64,000 nucleotides of DNA from Toxoplasma gondii ME49 (lineage: Eukaryota > Apicomplexa > Conoidasida > Eucoccidiorida > Sarcocystidae): assembly GCF_000006565.2 (NCBI RefSeq), contig NC_031470.1:994954-1058953 (forward strand), in the 5' to 3' direction. This document shows, one piece after another, positions 1-12,000 of this stretch. Within the stretch, counting starts at the first letter, position 1. The number at the start of each line of letters is the position of its first letter. The position numbers were made by a program, and so were the translations under genes. The notes beneath the pieces are model-generated. The model was not told the DNA's origin and did no database searches. It saw nothing but the letters and a program-made list of their open reading frames with translations.

Positions 1-174
1 GATGTATTCTGTTTCAAAAAGAAGGATCGTATTTTCCACAGCAGTCAGCTGCGATAGGAAATACTGACTTTCAACTGTTGTGTGCGTGTCCACGAAGTAT
101 CAAACCAATCAGATGAAAGAATAAGTCACTTTTTGGGACTGCACCAACCGTCAATCAGGTTATTTTTTCCTCAC

Positions 175-3100
175 AATATGTGAAAACTTCTGTTCAATCC
201 ACTTTTCTCTCGTCTCAACTTTCGTCAACATCTCCTGCAGCTCTTCGTGTAGCTGCTTAAAGGCGTGGCAGAGGCTTGGCAGTTGCTCGTCGAAGGTTTT
301 CTTGAACTCCAGGGTTTGCTGGAAATGTAACCGCCATTCATCATTCTCAGACAAAAGCATGCTGTCACCTTCTCCAACTCGACTCTCTGATGAATGAGAA
401 GAGGATCCGAGACCCCTGAGCAACAGCTTCCGTTGATGATGTTTAAGTCTGAGATGCACACGCTAACGCGCAGGGGGAAGGCAGCCACGGATCTTTCGTT
501 GGCTCATCCAGTCAACGCGCTGCATGCCTGTGGACTTTAGTTTTTCCTCATAGGGCTAAATACACTGCTGTCTCAAGATCATGTGTGGAAGCCCTTCTTA
601 AGCAAGCTCCTGCAGCCATTCTCTTTATGGTTTTCTTCTTTTGCAATGGTACCGATGTGAGAAACAGGGCGTATCCGCTTGAGCTACGTAGCAGCTAAGT
701 GAAAATATTTTTAGTAGACCGATCAAATTGTTCACATGAAGAATTAGGCAGACCAAGGAGCAGTTGGAGCACTTGTAGCCTGATTTATCTTTTCTCAAAC
801 TGCTGTTGTTGCGTGATAAGCTCTACATGTAGACGTATGCTCCTTTCAGAACACGAACGCCACTGTAAAAGCAAGCCGGTGATGAAGCTGGGGTGTACTA
901 AGACAGTTCAAAAAGACCGATGTCCACGTAGCACATACCTCGACTTCTCCCTTCCACTGATCTTGCACAAAGGTACGGGACATCTTGTTGATGGCTGAAG
1001 CAGCAGGCGCTGCTTCGGGTTCATTCAAGTCCTCCTGTCAAAGGTTTTGCGAGTCATACGGTGCGCATTTCCACGTGAAAGACAAACGTCGAAAACGTTA
1101 GTCACTTGTGTCCTTGCTGTAACACGGTCCGAGTGGAACGGTTTAGGAGCGGCGTGCAACCACCTCTGCCCCGCGGGTTGCTAAAAATTTCGCGACACAT
1201 CACTTCACTTACTGCTCGTCGAGCTTCAATTTCTCCGTCCTCGCTGTCCGATGAGAAGAAACCGGAATGTGCGCCGAGATCGGCTTCGTGGGACTCGGCG
1301 AAATCTTCGATGCTCTCAACAGAGTGTGTTGCACCGCATTTCCTGTTGCAGGGGTCATAGGTAGGCAATTGTAGGGCGCGACCCGTTACAAGCTGATCCA
1401 CAAGCAAACGCAGGAAGTCACTTTCCCTGCATTAGAAGCCAAGTTAGGAGAATGACAGTTCTCCCGGACTGTCACGGTCAAGGCACCTACACAGAAAAAC
1501 CACAACTTGTCACCCACACCCTTCGTCAGGAATTTTACGGAATATCGGATTTATTTTTGCACGCTCGGTGAACAATACCGTTCATCTTCTACAAGTTGTG
1601 GTTCTCAGTCGCCTACCTCTTTCAGCAGCTCATGCAACACTTTGCAGGGGATGTAACCCCAGCCCTGCGTAGAGTGGTGCACAGTTAGCAGTGCAACCAA
1701 CAAACACCGCAGTGACCGAGTGGACATAACCAAACATGATACACGGACCATTTCTAAATCTGTTACGGGCAAAACAGCGTTACTTTTTTCCACGCGTCGC
1801 ATCCATGAAATTACTATTCTCCCTTCGGTAGTCTCAGTGATCCGAAACCACGTTCGGCACGTAGATGAGATTGTTCTATACATAAACGAACACCCGGCGG
1901 CAACATATCTGGTGACAATGAAGTCAGGGCGGGTAAACAGCGTTGCATTTCACCTAACAAGGAGTGGCTTACTTCCTGGCACATCGTACCTTTCTCAGAC
2001 TTGAGACAGACACTTCGATGCCACCAAAATGAAACCCCTGAAGAGAATCAACTGGAACATAAAGAACGACACAGAGAAAGCAATGAAGATCGGACAGATC
2101 ACGCAAACGGTTCACTAGGAAATGAAGAGTATCTGTTCACTTGCAACCAGATCAAAGATATCTCCATCCTGTTCTTATCTCTCCTGTGCTCTGTGATACG
2201 TGGGAATCAGTGAGTCCTCCGACGCAAAAAAGAGCACGGACCAACAAGTATCAGAACCACGAATAACTAGATTCACTTTTTGCCCCTGGCTGGAAGACAC
2301 TCAGGGGAAATACTATCAAATATAATCATCTCTAGCTTTCCGCTTCGCTTCTCAGCCACTATGTAATGTCGCTGCTTTTTGCAAAACTGAGGTCAACTGC
2401 GACGATTGGACACAAGTACTCACATGAATGAAATGGTACAGCACTCGTTTCGTCGAACGTACCAATAGCCTCTGTGACTGCCACAGGGTCATCGTCTTTC
2501 CTGATCTCGATTTCCTTTCCTAGGAGCCGCAGTATGTGCACGACCCAAGACTGGTAAAGCTGTAGTTGAGACCACGCGGGTTCCTCATGCAGGCAAAAGC
2601 TGTACCGAGTCAGTCGCTTGAGGTCCCTGATACATCACGCCAACCGCAGCTACAGGGCACCGGGAAAAGTGCTTCGTTCAGTTCTTCACAAGTCTTTGAG
2701 ACGCCACAAGCTACTAGCTGACGCGGTGTGTGCTCGTAAGTTAGATGGACACCGCATTACACAAGAGCAGAGCAACTACTGCCGCAGCAACTCAATGGAA
2801 TACGCGTTCGCCACATTAAACGACTGTAGAGACCGTGAAAACGGTGGGCACTGCATTCCAACTGCTCCAAGAGGCGCTACCTCCGGCTGAAAATGAAGCT
2901 TCCAGTCGGCACTATGACCCAAAGGGCCAGCAGATGGTCTCACTCCTGTTTTCTCTCTGGTTTGTGCCGTGGCGCACTTGCTTAGAGTCCAAGCCTGCGT
3001 GAAACTTTCGAACATTCAAAAGCACTCTCACCTGCAGTCGAGCAATTTCTCATCACAACTGTTGACAAGTGATACAAGATTGTAAATCCGTTCGCTGTGG

Positions 3101-3201
3101 CCAACGGCGTCCAGATCAACTTGCGATGCCGATCCGACTGGTCTCAGAGCGCTGCTCGTGGTCGAGCTCCCCATACGGCTGCTGGGGTCAGTGGCTGCCA
3201 T
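175..3201 (-). CDS. IFT57: Intraflagellar transport protein 57 (IFT57), partial at 3' end
   Basis: This is a peripheral subunit of intraflagellar transport complex B, needed to build flagella. In coccidians it is expected to matter in male gametes. The ATG at 3201 opens a 170-nt exon (3201-3032). It joins in phase to 2626-2440, then 2037-1990, 1664-1617, 1392-1213, 1034-939 and about 426-175. The product follows IFT57 order: an N-terminal segment ending EKLLDC, the block RLTRYSFCLHEEP, the helix QSWVVHILRLLGKEIE, the motif GWGYIPCKVLHELLKE, an acidic spacer with SSDSEDGE, then DQWKGEVE and a coiled coil starting DEWRLHFQQ and ending REKWIEQKFSHI. The frame after 175 soon stops, but GTGAGG there is a donor and the family continues about 100 residues further, so the 3' end lies to the left. 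The acceptor near 426 has a poor pyrimidine tract (448 is an alternative), and exon 2 could instead end at 2424. Family identity is sure; single boundaries are less so. Confidence 0.85.
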
Positions 3202-4295
3202 TTTGCCAGGTATTTCTAAAAATTCGTAATAAAATAGTCTTCGAGCTACACTGGATCAATGGGCTCTAGAAATGCAGTTTGCGTCAAATGCATTCCAGTT
3301 TTTGTTGCTCGCATGAGTTGGACGAAGCGAAGTCGCCCCACCCAATCTAATAGGGTCCCCGACTCTGAAATTACACTCCCACTGTAGAACGTGCCTGGAC
3401 AAAGAGCGCTCGACTTTCATTAGGCCGGCACTGTGTTGAATTCGAAGATGCCTTTGCTAGCTGTAGGACGTTCATGAGTTTTTGGCATTGGTGATTAGGT
3501 CAGGAGGGGTTTGCCAACTTGCCGTTGGAACCGACAGGGTCACTGCTCCTCTGGACAGCCCACCAAATTCTTATCCAGGCAAACGGGTGGTCTGTGGAGT
3601 TTGCGAAGTTCAAATGGAGAAACCAACACGTTACTCTGTGTAGGCGACCTGCTGTCACTTTTTGTAGAATCCATGAACGCCTAATCAATGGCCAAAAGTG
3701 CACTGCCAGCCGCTAATGGCAGAAGTCTCAGTAAAGGAATACGCAGTCAGACCAGCTAGCTCCCATAACGGACGATCTCACACAAACAAAAGATATGTCA
3801 ATGAGGGAAAACCAGCTTCAGAAAATCGAGTTTGTCGTAGCCTGTTGCCGCTTTCCAGGGCCCCAGCTCAGTGTCTAGGGCTCCTTTTCTATCAAGCAGA
3901 CCCACCTTTCCGTCCCACCATTAGGCATTTTCACATAACGAAACACAATCATTGACCTCTGAAGACAGTGGGAACCCCAGATTCTCGCCTCTCTCCTTCT
4001 GTGCTAGGGCTTGCAGATCCACGTAACGACTCCGGTAGTGCAACCTACCAGAACGCTAACGAAGTGGAGTTTCGACTGGAGAAACCGGAGTGAAAACAGA
4101 ACGGCTGTCTTCGACAGGCATTAGCCATCGGGGGTCCTAGGGGACCAATACCAGACACAACCCCTCTAGATCTGTTAGGGCACGGAAGAGCATGCATGTA
4201 GCAGATCCGCGACATTTTTCGCCATACGCATTAAAAATTAATCTAGGCAGAATGAGAAGATGCAATAGGGGTAACGCAGGCAGTGATATATATCG
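3202..4295. other. Spacer between IFT57 and tRNA-Asp
   Basis: This is presumably the IFT57 promoter and 5' leader, because IFT57 is transcribed leftward from 3201. Short open frames occur on both strands, but none gives a recognisable domain or a phase-consistent exon chain. A GCATGC core lies near 4190. Confidence 0.5.
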
Positions 4296-4367
4296 TCCGA
4301 GATAGTATAGTGGCTAGTATTTCCGCCTGTCACGCGGAAGACCCGGGTTCAATTCCCGGTCTCGGAG
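4296..4367 (+). tRNA. tRNA-Asp (anticodon GUC)
   Basis: A 72-nt cloverleaf carries aspartate to GAC/GAU codons in cytosolic translation. The acceptor strands TCCGAGA (4296-4302) and TCTCGGA (4360-4366) pair fully, followed by discriminator G at 4367. The D arm holds an A-box-like stretch (TAGTATAGTGGCTAGTAT). The anticodon stem TCCGC/GCGGA closes the loop CTGTCAC, giving anticodon GTC. The T arm CCCGG-GTTCAAT-CCGGG contains the B box. There is no intron and no encoded CCA, as is normal for eukaryotic nuclear tRNA genes. Bases match eukaryotic tRNA-Asp closely throughout. A T-run follows within four bases. Confidence 0.97.
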
Positions 4368-4370
4368 TTC

Positions 4371-4375
4371 TTTTT
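4371..4375 (+). terminator. RNA polymerase III terminator of tRNA-Asp
   Basis: Five T residues begin four bases after the tRNA discriminator base, the usual Pol III stop signal. Confidence 0.8.
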
Positions 4376-5042
4376 GTCTGCTCGGCTGCGTACCACTGCT
4401 GTGGTCTCGTTTCGTTGGACAACGTTGTAGTAACACGATCCTGTTGCAAGGTCTTTTTTTTGTTGCAAGGTCTTTACGGTGACAAACGTACCGTCTCACG
4501 GTATATTTCACACATCGTCATGCACGCTCAGCGCTGTGTTTGTATAGTGTTCGACGGAGAGGTGTGGCACAATCCACTGAAGTTGATGTACCTTGTATTG
4601 CCTTCGTAGAAGAGAAGATCCTGCCTACCGTTATAGCGTTATCATTAAATCTGTTCTGGTCTTGCAAAACCTTTTTATCTGTTGTAGTAAGATTGGCGTA
4701 AAACGCTTCAGAGACGAGAGAGGCTATAGGCTGTACAGGAGCTGGTGGCGTAACGATGCTAACCATTTGCAGTTGCAAACTTCATTGATAACCACAGGCG
4801 CCGTGTTTTCCAACAAACAATCTACTGCTTGCCATTTAGGCTTCAGAATGTCCAAACAAGGAATATCTTACAACTGTGTGAACCATGCATCCGGGGAAAC
4901 GCGCCAGTGGAGGCGCGAGGCTGTGCGACTAGTAACTAAGTCGGAATGGTATAGACTGGAGAGAAGCGCATTCCAGAAAAGTGTTATGTGGTCGCGAAAA
5001 AGTGAGAAAAGAGTTACACACACATGTTCGAAGGCGAAAAAG

Positions 5043-5051
5043 AAAAAAAAA
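5043..5051 (-). terminator. RNA polymerase III terminator of U6
   Basis: Nine consecutive T on the minus strand end the U6 gene. Pol III U6 transcripts normally end inside such a run. Confidence 0.85.
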
Positions 5052-5097
5052 TTGGTTACACTTCTCGATTTGTGCGTGTCATCCTTGCGCAGGGGCC

Positions 5098-5129
<32 letters not shown>

Positions 5130-5157
5130 TCGGATGGCACTCCCGAAGGAGGCCAAC
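5047..5157 (-). ncRNA. U6 spliceosomal snRNA
   Basis: U6 is the catalytic-core RNA of the spliceosome, and the many introns in this window depend on it. Read on the minus strand, the gene starts near 5157-5153 with a 5' hairpin CTCC-TTCG-GGAG. It then has the near-universal block AAAATTGGAACGATACAGAG, which includes the ACAGAGA box that pairs with the 5' splice site, the AGC triad (GATTAGCATG), the internal stem-loop strand CCCCTGCGCAAGGATGACAC, and a 3' tail ending in a run of nine T. Length is about 105-110 nt, as in other U6 RNAs. The 5' hairpin differs in sequence from metazoan U6 but keeps the UUCG tetraloop. The exact 5' end is uncertain by a few bases. No clear TATA box was seen upstream. 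Confidence 0.96.
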
Positions 5158-6958
5158 TTGACATCCCCATTTACCAGAAGGCAAACACCCCCTTCGGGGA
5201 CGAGGTGACCCTGCGCGACAGAAAGCCCCTTCGAAGAGCGCACAGGGAGGAAGCAGGCCTCTGCAGGTCGCCATTTGAAAATCTGACAGAACTGATGGAA
5301 ATATGATTCTTGTCAGAGAAGACATTCGAGAGTTCGAAGGTTTCCCCCTTGGCTCTACATATCCCAGTGTCTCGCGTTCTGCAGGAGGCGCGTCAGGCCT
5401 AGGATGCAATATTGGCGCCCAATTCACAGTGCAGCGGCGCAGCCGTCGCAACACTTCGCAGCGTGAAAGACTTATCGCTCTCCGCCTCTCGATGGTTCGG
5501 GATGTTCGCTTCGAGTGTATGCTGCGCAAGCTTTCGCGTTTGGGTACGTTAATTTGAAATCTTTCGCGTTTCCCGTGTGCCCTCAGTGTCTCCAACATGT
5601 GGCCGCGGTGAAATCGTCCCCACGACGATTTCAACTCGCGCACTTTGTCTCATCGCACCCTCCCGGAAATACAGCGTGCTTCTGCTTACTTGCACAAATT
5701 CTTTGTGGACCGTTGTCTCCGCCCTGAATTTCAACACATTCCTGCTCTCACGCGTTGTGGAAAATAACGCGTCTGCGTTTTCGCGGCATTCCTTCGAAGT
5801 GGATTTGCACGGTACCGACTCGACCTGGACGGAAGCTAATAGCCTAGAGAGTTCAAAATGTTGCAGACCGCAGCGGAATTTCGATTGTTCAGACAGTGAC
5901 ACTCCTCATCCTTGGCAATGTTGCGTCTACGAAGGGTGGACCTCTAGATAAGGGAGTGCACTACAGCGCGGCCTTACGGCTGCTTGTGCTTCACCCTAAA
6001 GTGTTCCGGAGTTAAGTTCTGCTCGAAGAAAAGCGGTTTCCTCTCATGTTTCTCATGGAACAATCTCCGTGGCTTCACGGAGGTGTTTCCCACCGTCTCA
6101 CGTTTCTCGCTTCTCAAAGGCGAAATCCTTCAAGGGCGTTTGCGGTGCACGATCTCGTTCTAATTCTTTCTCATAACATCGGTAGCTCATCTTGACTCAT
6201 CTTGCTGTCTCTTGCGCTTTTCGTCTGTCTCACATGCTTTCTTGGATACCATCTGCTCACAAAATTATGCCACTTCCCCGTCCGATTGACCTTTAGTTCA
6301 GTCCCAGTTTCCAGCGTTCGACGCCATTGTTCCGTACCAGATTCACTCCTCCTTTTCGTTTTCTTTCGCCTCTCCGTAGCGCCGCCGTTCCCTTTTCTTT
6401 CTGCCAACAGAGTTTTTGAGGCGGTTCTGCTCTCACCCTTCCCGGTCCTGTCTTGCGACACACAGAACCTGAAGCGTGTCGGCATTTGGTTTCAAATGGT
6501 TGGTTTGGCGTGGAAACAAGCGCGGAATGTTGGCCGATTGCATTCCCGTCTTCCCCAGACGCGCCGACCAATCACGTCCACAACGCTCGAGCTTGGAATC
6601 CTGCTGCCGCTCTCCATTTCGCAAGGAACGTCGCGGTCGTCAGGGGTGAGAGACCTCCGTCTGCCAACGTAAAAATCGGGAAAGGGTGAAACGGAGAACC
6701 GGATTCTGTCGTCAGCGGCTTCCATCTCAGATCTACTGCCAGGCGAACCAGAGCCAAGGAGCCGCTCTGCGCCCCCTGTCAAACCAGCCCCGTGGCTGAG
6801 GCGGCGATCCGACAGCCCGCCACGTTGTATTGCGTTTACTTTCGCTTTTTCCGCGGGTCGCCGGGCTTGTCTGGTCAACCGTCGTTTTCGTTCCTCCCCA
6901 GTTGCTGGGCGCACTTTGGTGCCCTTGTTTGTGACCGAAGCACAAGGATCCTGACAAC
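5158..6958. other. Spacer and transporter 5' region
   Basis: This stretch holds the U6 upstream region (U6 is transcribed leftward from here) and the promoter and leader of the transporter starting at 6959. Overlapping open frames on both strands contradict one another and give no domain. The minus frame at 5101-5643 runs across U6 and is a shadow. Confidence 0.45.
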
Positions 6959-9900
6959 ATGGCGTTCGACTTGGATGCGGAGCCTCCGCCAACTATCGGC
7001 CCGGTGGTTCTCCGCAGTGCCGCCATCGTGCTGGTGAACTCGACTCAGCCCCTTCTAGTGGACCTTCTTCGTTACCATGGAGGCGCAGAGGTGATTTCTG
7101 AAGGGTGTTTGGCTCCCAGGGGGAGCGACATCTGTTGTCGGCAGCAAAAAGGATGTGTTCAACTCGTGCTGCGTACCGACTGTCAGCACCTACCGTTACC
7201 TACACAGTGAAGGAGCAGGAAAAGCCGGGGTAGCCTTGCTGTTGCGCAGAAAGTTATCTGCGCGCAAACTGAAGGGAAGACACCGCATATTCACCACAAA
7301 CGCGGGAAAGCTATCGAACCAAAATAAGATTCAGGGAAAATGCTGCGAGACAAAGAGGAGGCGTCAAGGAGGGACGCTTGAATTGAGGCTCTTACATCGC
7401 AGCGTTGCACCGGCGGAAAGGACCGTGGCCACCTTGGCTACAAGTTTGACGAGCTTCAGACTTGCGTGTCAGCCTACAGAACGACAACTCTCTAGGTGCA
7501 CGGGAAGGGGCAGGAGACGCTACTGGGATCACTCGTTGCGAGTCGAAATCTTACGGCTGCTGTTGTGTTGACAAGTGGTCGCCGTGAGGTGCGTTGGCGG
7601 GCGGGTGCAGATGACGTGCAGCTGCATGCCGCTTGCCACGGGGTGTAGATACAGCCGAAGAAACGTGTGCATGTGCCTACTGTCTGCTGCTCTCAGCCCA
7701 CCACGCTCTTATACCTTCTGCCGACGTACTTGGGCATGGTCTTTGTTGGGCTCGCCTCGAAGACTAAGAAGAGTATCTGGAACGAGAAGTGGGGAAGAGC
7801 GTCCCTCCTCTGCCTCTGCGACATGCTACATCAGATCTCTGAAAAAGGTTAGAATTGAGCGCCAGTTCATCCGACCCATATCGCGGCGTGCCTCTTTTCG
7901 CTCTCGCGTTTTCTGCTCTCACACCGTGGTGCCCAGAGACAAGAAGTGCGTATGCCTGTGTGTGGGTACAGAAATGCATGCACGTGACGTCCGCATCCCA
8001 GCATCTACTTTTTGTTACAAAGAACGTACCATTTTCTCAGAACCTCTGCATGCTGTCAAAGCTAGAAATCGGATTGGCGTGTTATGCGACCAGCGAGAGC
8101 CATAAATACCCAAGTTTTCGAAGACCTGTTGTTTTCCCCTTCCCTCTATCCTTGTTTGTGTGTGTTCCACCTGCTTCACTTAAACGCAAAAGTGACATGG
8201 ACGAGGGGTGGCTCCGATGCTCACGCTTTTTGGCAACGCAAACGCCGCTGCGATGCAAACTCTTAGAGAATTAGTGAGCACTAATCGCCTTATGCTTCCA
8301 AAGTAATACCTGCGTTCATGCGTTCATTCTGCTCGGGCGCGCTATTCTAAAAGCGGCGTCGTCGTATTTTTTCGTGGAGACGCAATCCATGTCGAAATGC
8401 GTTCGCGCGGTGTACATATAACGGGAAAACAGTTACATATGCCCTGGAAACACTCTGCCGGCAAACTGGATTCTGTTCGACACTTCTCGCGTAGACAGCG
8501 TGTGGGGCCCCGGACTGTTTCTTGACTGTGTGTTTGCAGCTGGGCTGGTCTTCGCAGGAAGTGCTGCGTACACCATCACTGCGAGTTGGTCAACTGTGTG
8601 GACCGCCCTGTTGTCGCTGCTAATTCTTCGCAAACAATTGAGAAAGCACCAGTGGCTGGGCATTCTCCTCATCTGCATTGGCTTCTCAGTGAAAGCCGTG
8701 CAGATCAACTTCACGCGCACGAACTATGAGGCCATTGGGATTCTTCTCACCCTCTTCGCTTCTATTCTGGTGAGCAGCGAAACAAATCCTAGAACGGCGA
8801 CGCGGGGGTTCGCGACTTCACCCCAGTCATTTATTTTTATTTCTTTATCAACAATTCTCAACAATACTCAACTACTGTGGCGTGATGGGTGGTGTGTACA
8901 AGACATGGCTTCTAAAACCACAGGTCACCCTGGAATGGAATCAGAAACTACATGTTGTAGGCGTCCAACTGGCACTTCCAACACCTTCTGCCTCACGTTT
9001 TTCATGTAGGACGTTCCGCGTCGTCTCTTCAGGAAGCGAAGGGACAACTGCTACGGAAGGAGCAGTGAACTGTTTCACAAAGCAAAAACCGCAGCGCTAC
9101 AGACCCCGAACTGCAATCGCTACTTTGATACTAAAATCTCGTGTATGCGTTTCTGCATGTGCGCCTTCAGCCTATCCGCATTTCCTGTTCCCCGACTACA
9201 CACTTGCGCAGGGGTTTGGGTGCACCATGCGCTTCTCTCTATTTTGTTGACGACAGTAAATTTGATAGTGGCCTATTTATGTTTTCTGGTACACATTTCA
9301 GTCATTTTCTTGTCGGTGTTCTCTTGGAGAGTCTCGTCAGTGGGCCGTGCGTGCCAGGGATCGAATGGCGAGACGGATTGTTTGCCTGAAAGAGGCGTCG
9401 GTCTCCTTTTTTTCTTTCTTTGTTCAGCACGGCTTGTCTTTCGTCCTGAATGAGAAGTACATGACGGGAGAGCATCAAATCGACGGCCCAAATCTTGTCG
9501 GCATGTGCGGGTAAGATTAACTGTCCACTGTGTACCATCCCTTGATCCGTCAAGACCCCATTCCAAGAGGCGAGATGCACCTATATGCACACTGTTCTTG
9601 GCTACATGGTTCTCTACCCTGTGCTCCTCCCCTCCAGCGATGCTCTCTTTCTCGTCCTTTAGACTTAGAGCACACCGATAAAAGACAAGGCATGCAGGAA
9701 CTGACTCACAGCTCTCTAGAAAATTTCCATTCGCCTCTGGCTGTCTCTCCGATGTGGAATGAGACGTAGACAAAGTGCCAACCGAAGGGACCGCATGCGC
9801 CGTACAAGGATTGATTCTGTCTTTATGCGCATCTATGCTGACCCTATAGCTGCGGTCCTGGGTGCCTTGCTTTTCCCCTCGTTCCCGTTCGCCTGGAGAA

Positions 9901-12000
9901 GAGACTAACGCAAGCGCATTCTCTATTCAGTGTGGCGAATGTGAAGAGGTGTCGAAGACTCGTTGATCTTCGTTTGTCCACTCGGAATGCGTGATATTCA
10001 CCTTATGTACAGTCGGAGTTGTTGCTGTCAGGTCCACAGAAGCACGCTTGCATGATTCCATGATAAACAAGCAACGGATACGGAAGCCAGACGTCACCAG
10101 CAGTCAGTCAACATTCATGCCTTTGATCCACGGAAAAGCCACTCCCATCACGTTCGTCAAAGAAAAAAGAGCGAAACGTCGGAATTTTTTTCACGATGCT
10201 GTGCGGTGCTTTGTCCAGGATGATAAGCAGCACAGCCATCACTACATGGATTCTCATCTGGACGGTGCCGCAGTGGGACGTGCGCGTGCGAGGGTCGATC
10301 GCGAGAAGCGGAGGGTCAATTCCAGTGAGTGTTCACTTTTGCAGAGGGATTTCGTCTTTCACGCAGAGGTTCCAGCGAGGCAGCGCAAAGTCTCTCTGCC
10401 CTTGAGAGAAAGAATCCGAGTCCAAAGCTGTCAGTCTTTTAGAGAGATAAGCTTGAAAGAGATACAGATGGACCCATCTGTATTTATGTGGAGAGAAAAA
10501 TGTGTTTCCGAGGAGGAAAGGCGACGACGCGTCGACCGGCGCTCTCTGAGGATTCACCTGAGGAAGACGCGAAAGGAAATAAGAAACGCATGCAGAACGT
10601 AGGGACTGGAGGCGCATGCTCTCAACGAAGGAAGGGACACAAACAGCAGAGGAGAAATACCATGTTTTTCCCTGCGTTTGCGTTCACGTAAACGATGCCG
10701 TAGGATGGGTGTCGCCGGCTGGATGTTGGCGCTGATCTCGCTGGATCCAGGCGAAAAAATGACACTCTGGTCACTCAACTAGCCATCAGGAAGCGTTTCG
10801 ATCTCTGCGCTCACTTCCCAGATAAACATGTCTGTTCGTAGAGAGAGGCTTTCTTTTCATCTCGCAGTCAGTGTGGTCTCTGCCAGAAGCCTCCTGTCCG
10901 CAGCGAGACTGCGTAGACAGGAACGCATGGTGTGACGCACCTGTTCACCTGTTAACAGAGTGATGATGTGGTATTCGCGATGAAATTTACCATTTCTGAG
11001 TTCGACAGCCTCTGGGGTGTGGTGCAGTCCTCCGCCGCGGTTCTATGGTGTATGCGCAGATCTGCGAGAGGTGTTTCATTTCCCCTGCACGCGTGGTTTT
11101 GGGGGGGGTTCGTTTTACGCCTTTTGCCCATCACGGCTTTTTTCTCTTGAATTCATCCGCTTCGCGGCCTTTCCTGTCTTTGCATTTTAGGTCGTCGTCA
11201 CCGTCCACGTGGCTCTTTTCCTGCTGTCGGTTCTTCGCTCGGCCACGCTGTGGTACCTCTTGAAACATGTCGGCGCAGTCTCGTCCGGGATCCTCAAGGT
11301 AGGCGGGAGTTGGACAGGGGCCGCGTTTTCGCTTCCACTCTCGTTAACCAGTTCAGACCCAGGCCCCGATACGTCTCCATTTTTCTCTCAAAACCCTCCA
11401 ATGCAGCAATTTTTGCCTTTGTACGTGCACCTGTTAGGGAGCAAGAACAGCCATCGTCTTTCTCCTCAGCCACGTCCTCTACTGCCACCTGCAGGAGTCT
11501 CAGTGCATGACATCGGTCAAAGCTCTGTCTGTGGTACTCGTAAGTTCCCCGCTCCGCATCTAGAAAGACCGAGCAAATGCGGCGGTCAGATGCTCCTAAA
11601 AGGCATCCCAAACATCTGCATGCAAGCGAAGTGTGCGGCAATGTGTCTTCGCGACGACGTTTCGTCCCCTCTTTCTCTCTCCCTTAATACCGCATCTGCA
11701 CCCGTCGACCGTCTCTCGATCTTTTAGGTTTTCTTTGTACGGTAGCTTTCGCGCTGTGGGTTTCCTGTATTTCTTGTGAGGTTTCTTGTTCCTGGTTTTG
11801 AATCTCCCTTGTGATGTGTGGTGTGGGTGGCGTCTCAGTGTGTCTCAGGCGTGCTGGTCTACTCAATCGGCGACAGGCTTTTCTTGCAGGGCCCTTTTTT
11901 ACCCTCGAAGCAGCGAAAAGCCTCTGTCTCCTCACCTCATGCGGCGAGTCCGGGGCCGATCGCCTGTTCCAGCAAACAACGTGGCCAAAAACGATACTAG
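6959..12000 (+). CDS. Drug/metabolite transporter (DMT) superfamily membrane protein
   Basis: This is a polytopic carrier of the DMT fold (the group holding EamA, nucleotide-sugar and SLC35-type transporters); the substrate is unknown. Clear exons are 6959-7090, 7697-7847, 8540-8769, 9428-9510, about 9575 onward, an exon ending 10324, 10959 onward, 11191-11298, 11438-11539 and 11839-12000. All phases agree except between the exon at 9575 and the one ending 10324. The latter may begin near 10130, adding a basic loop (SKKKERN) before a hydrophobic span. Exon 3 encodes GLVFAGSAAYTITASWS, ALLSLLILRKQLRKHQWLG and ICIGFSVKA, a typical DMT helix 3-5 signature. Exons at 11191 and 11438 encode the second-half counterpart: HVGAVSSGILK joined to ARTAIVFLLSHVLYCHLQE. 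The last exon ends in a short basic cytosolic tail. SLC35F6-like proteins seem nearest, but this was not tested. Confidence 0.82.

Noticed and set aside
5101..5643. 180-codon minus-strand frame
   Set aside because: It runs through the U6 gene, has no domain, and opposite frames over the same DNA are equally open.
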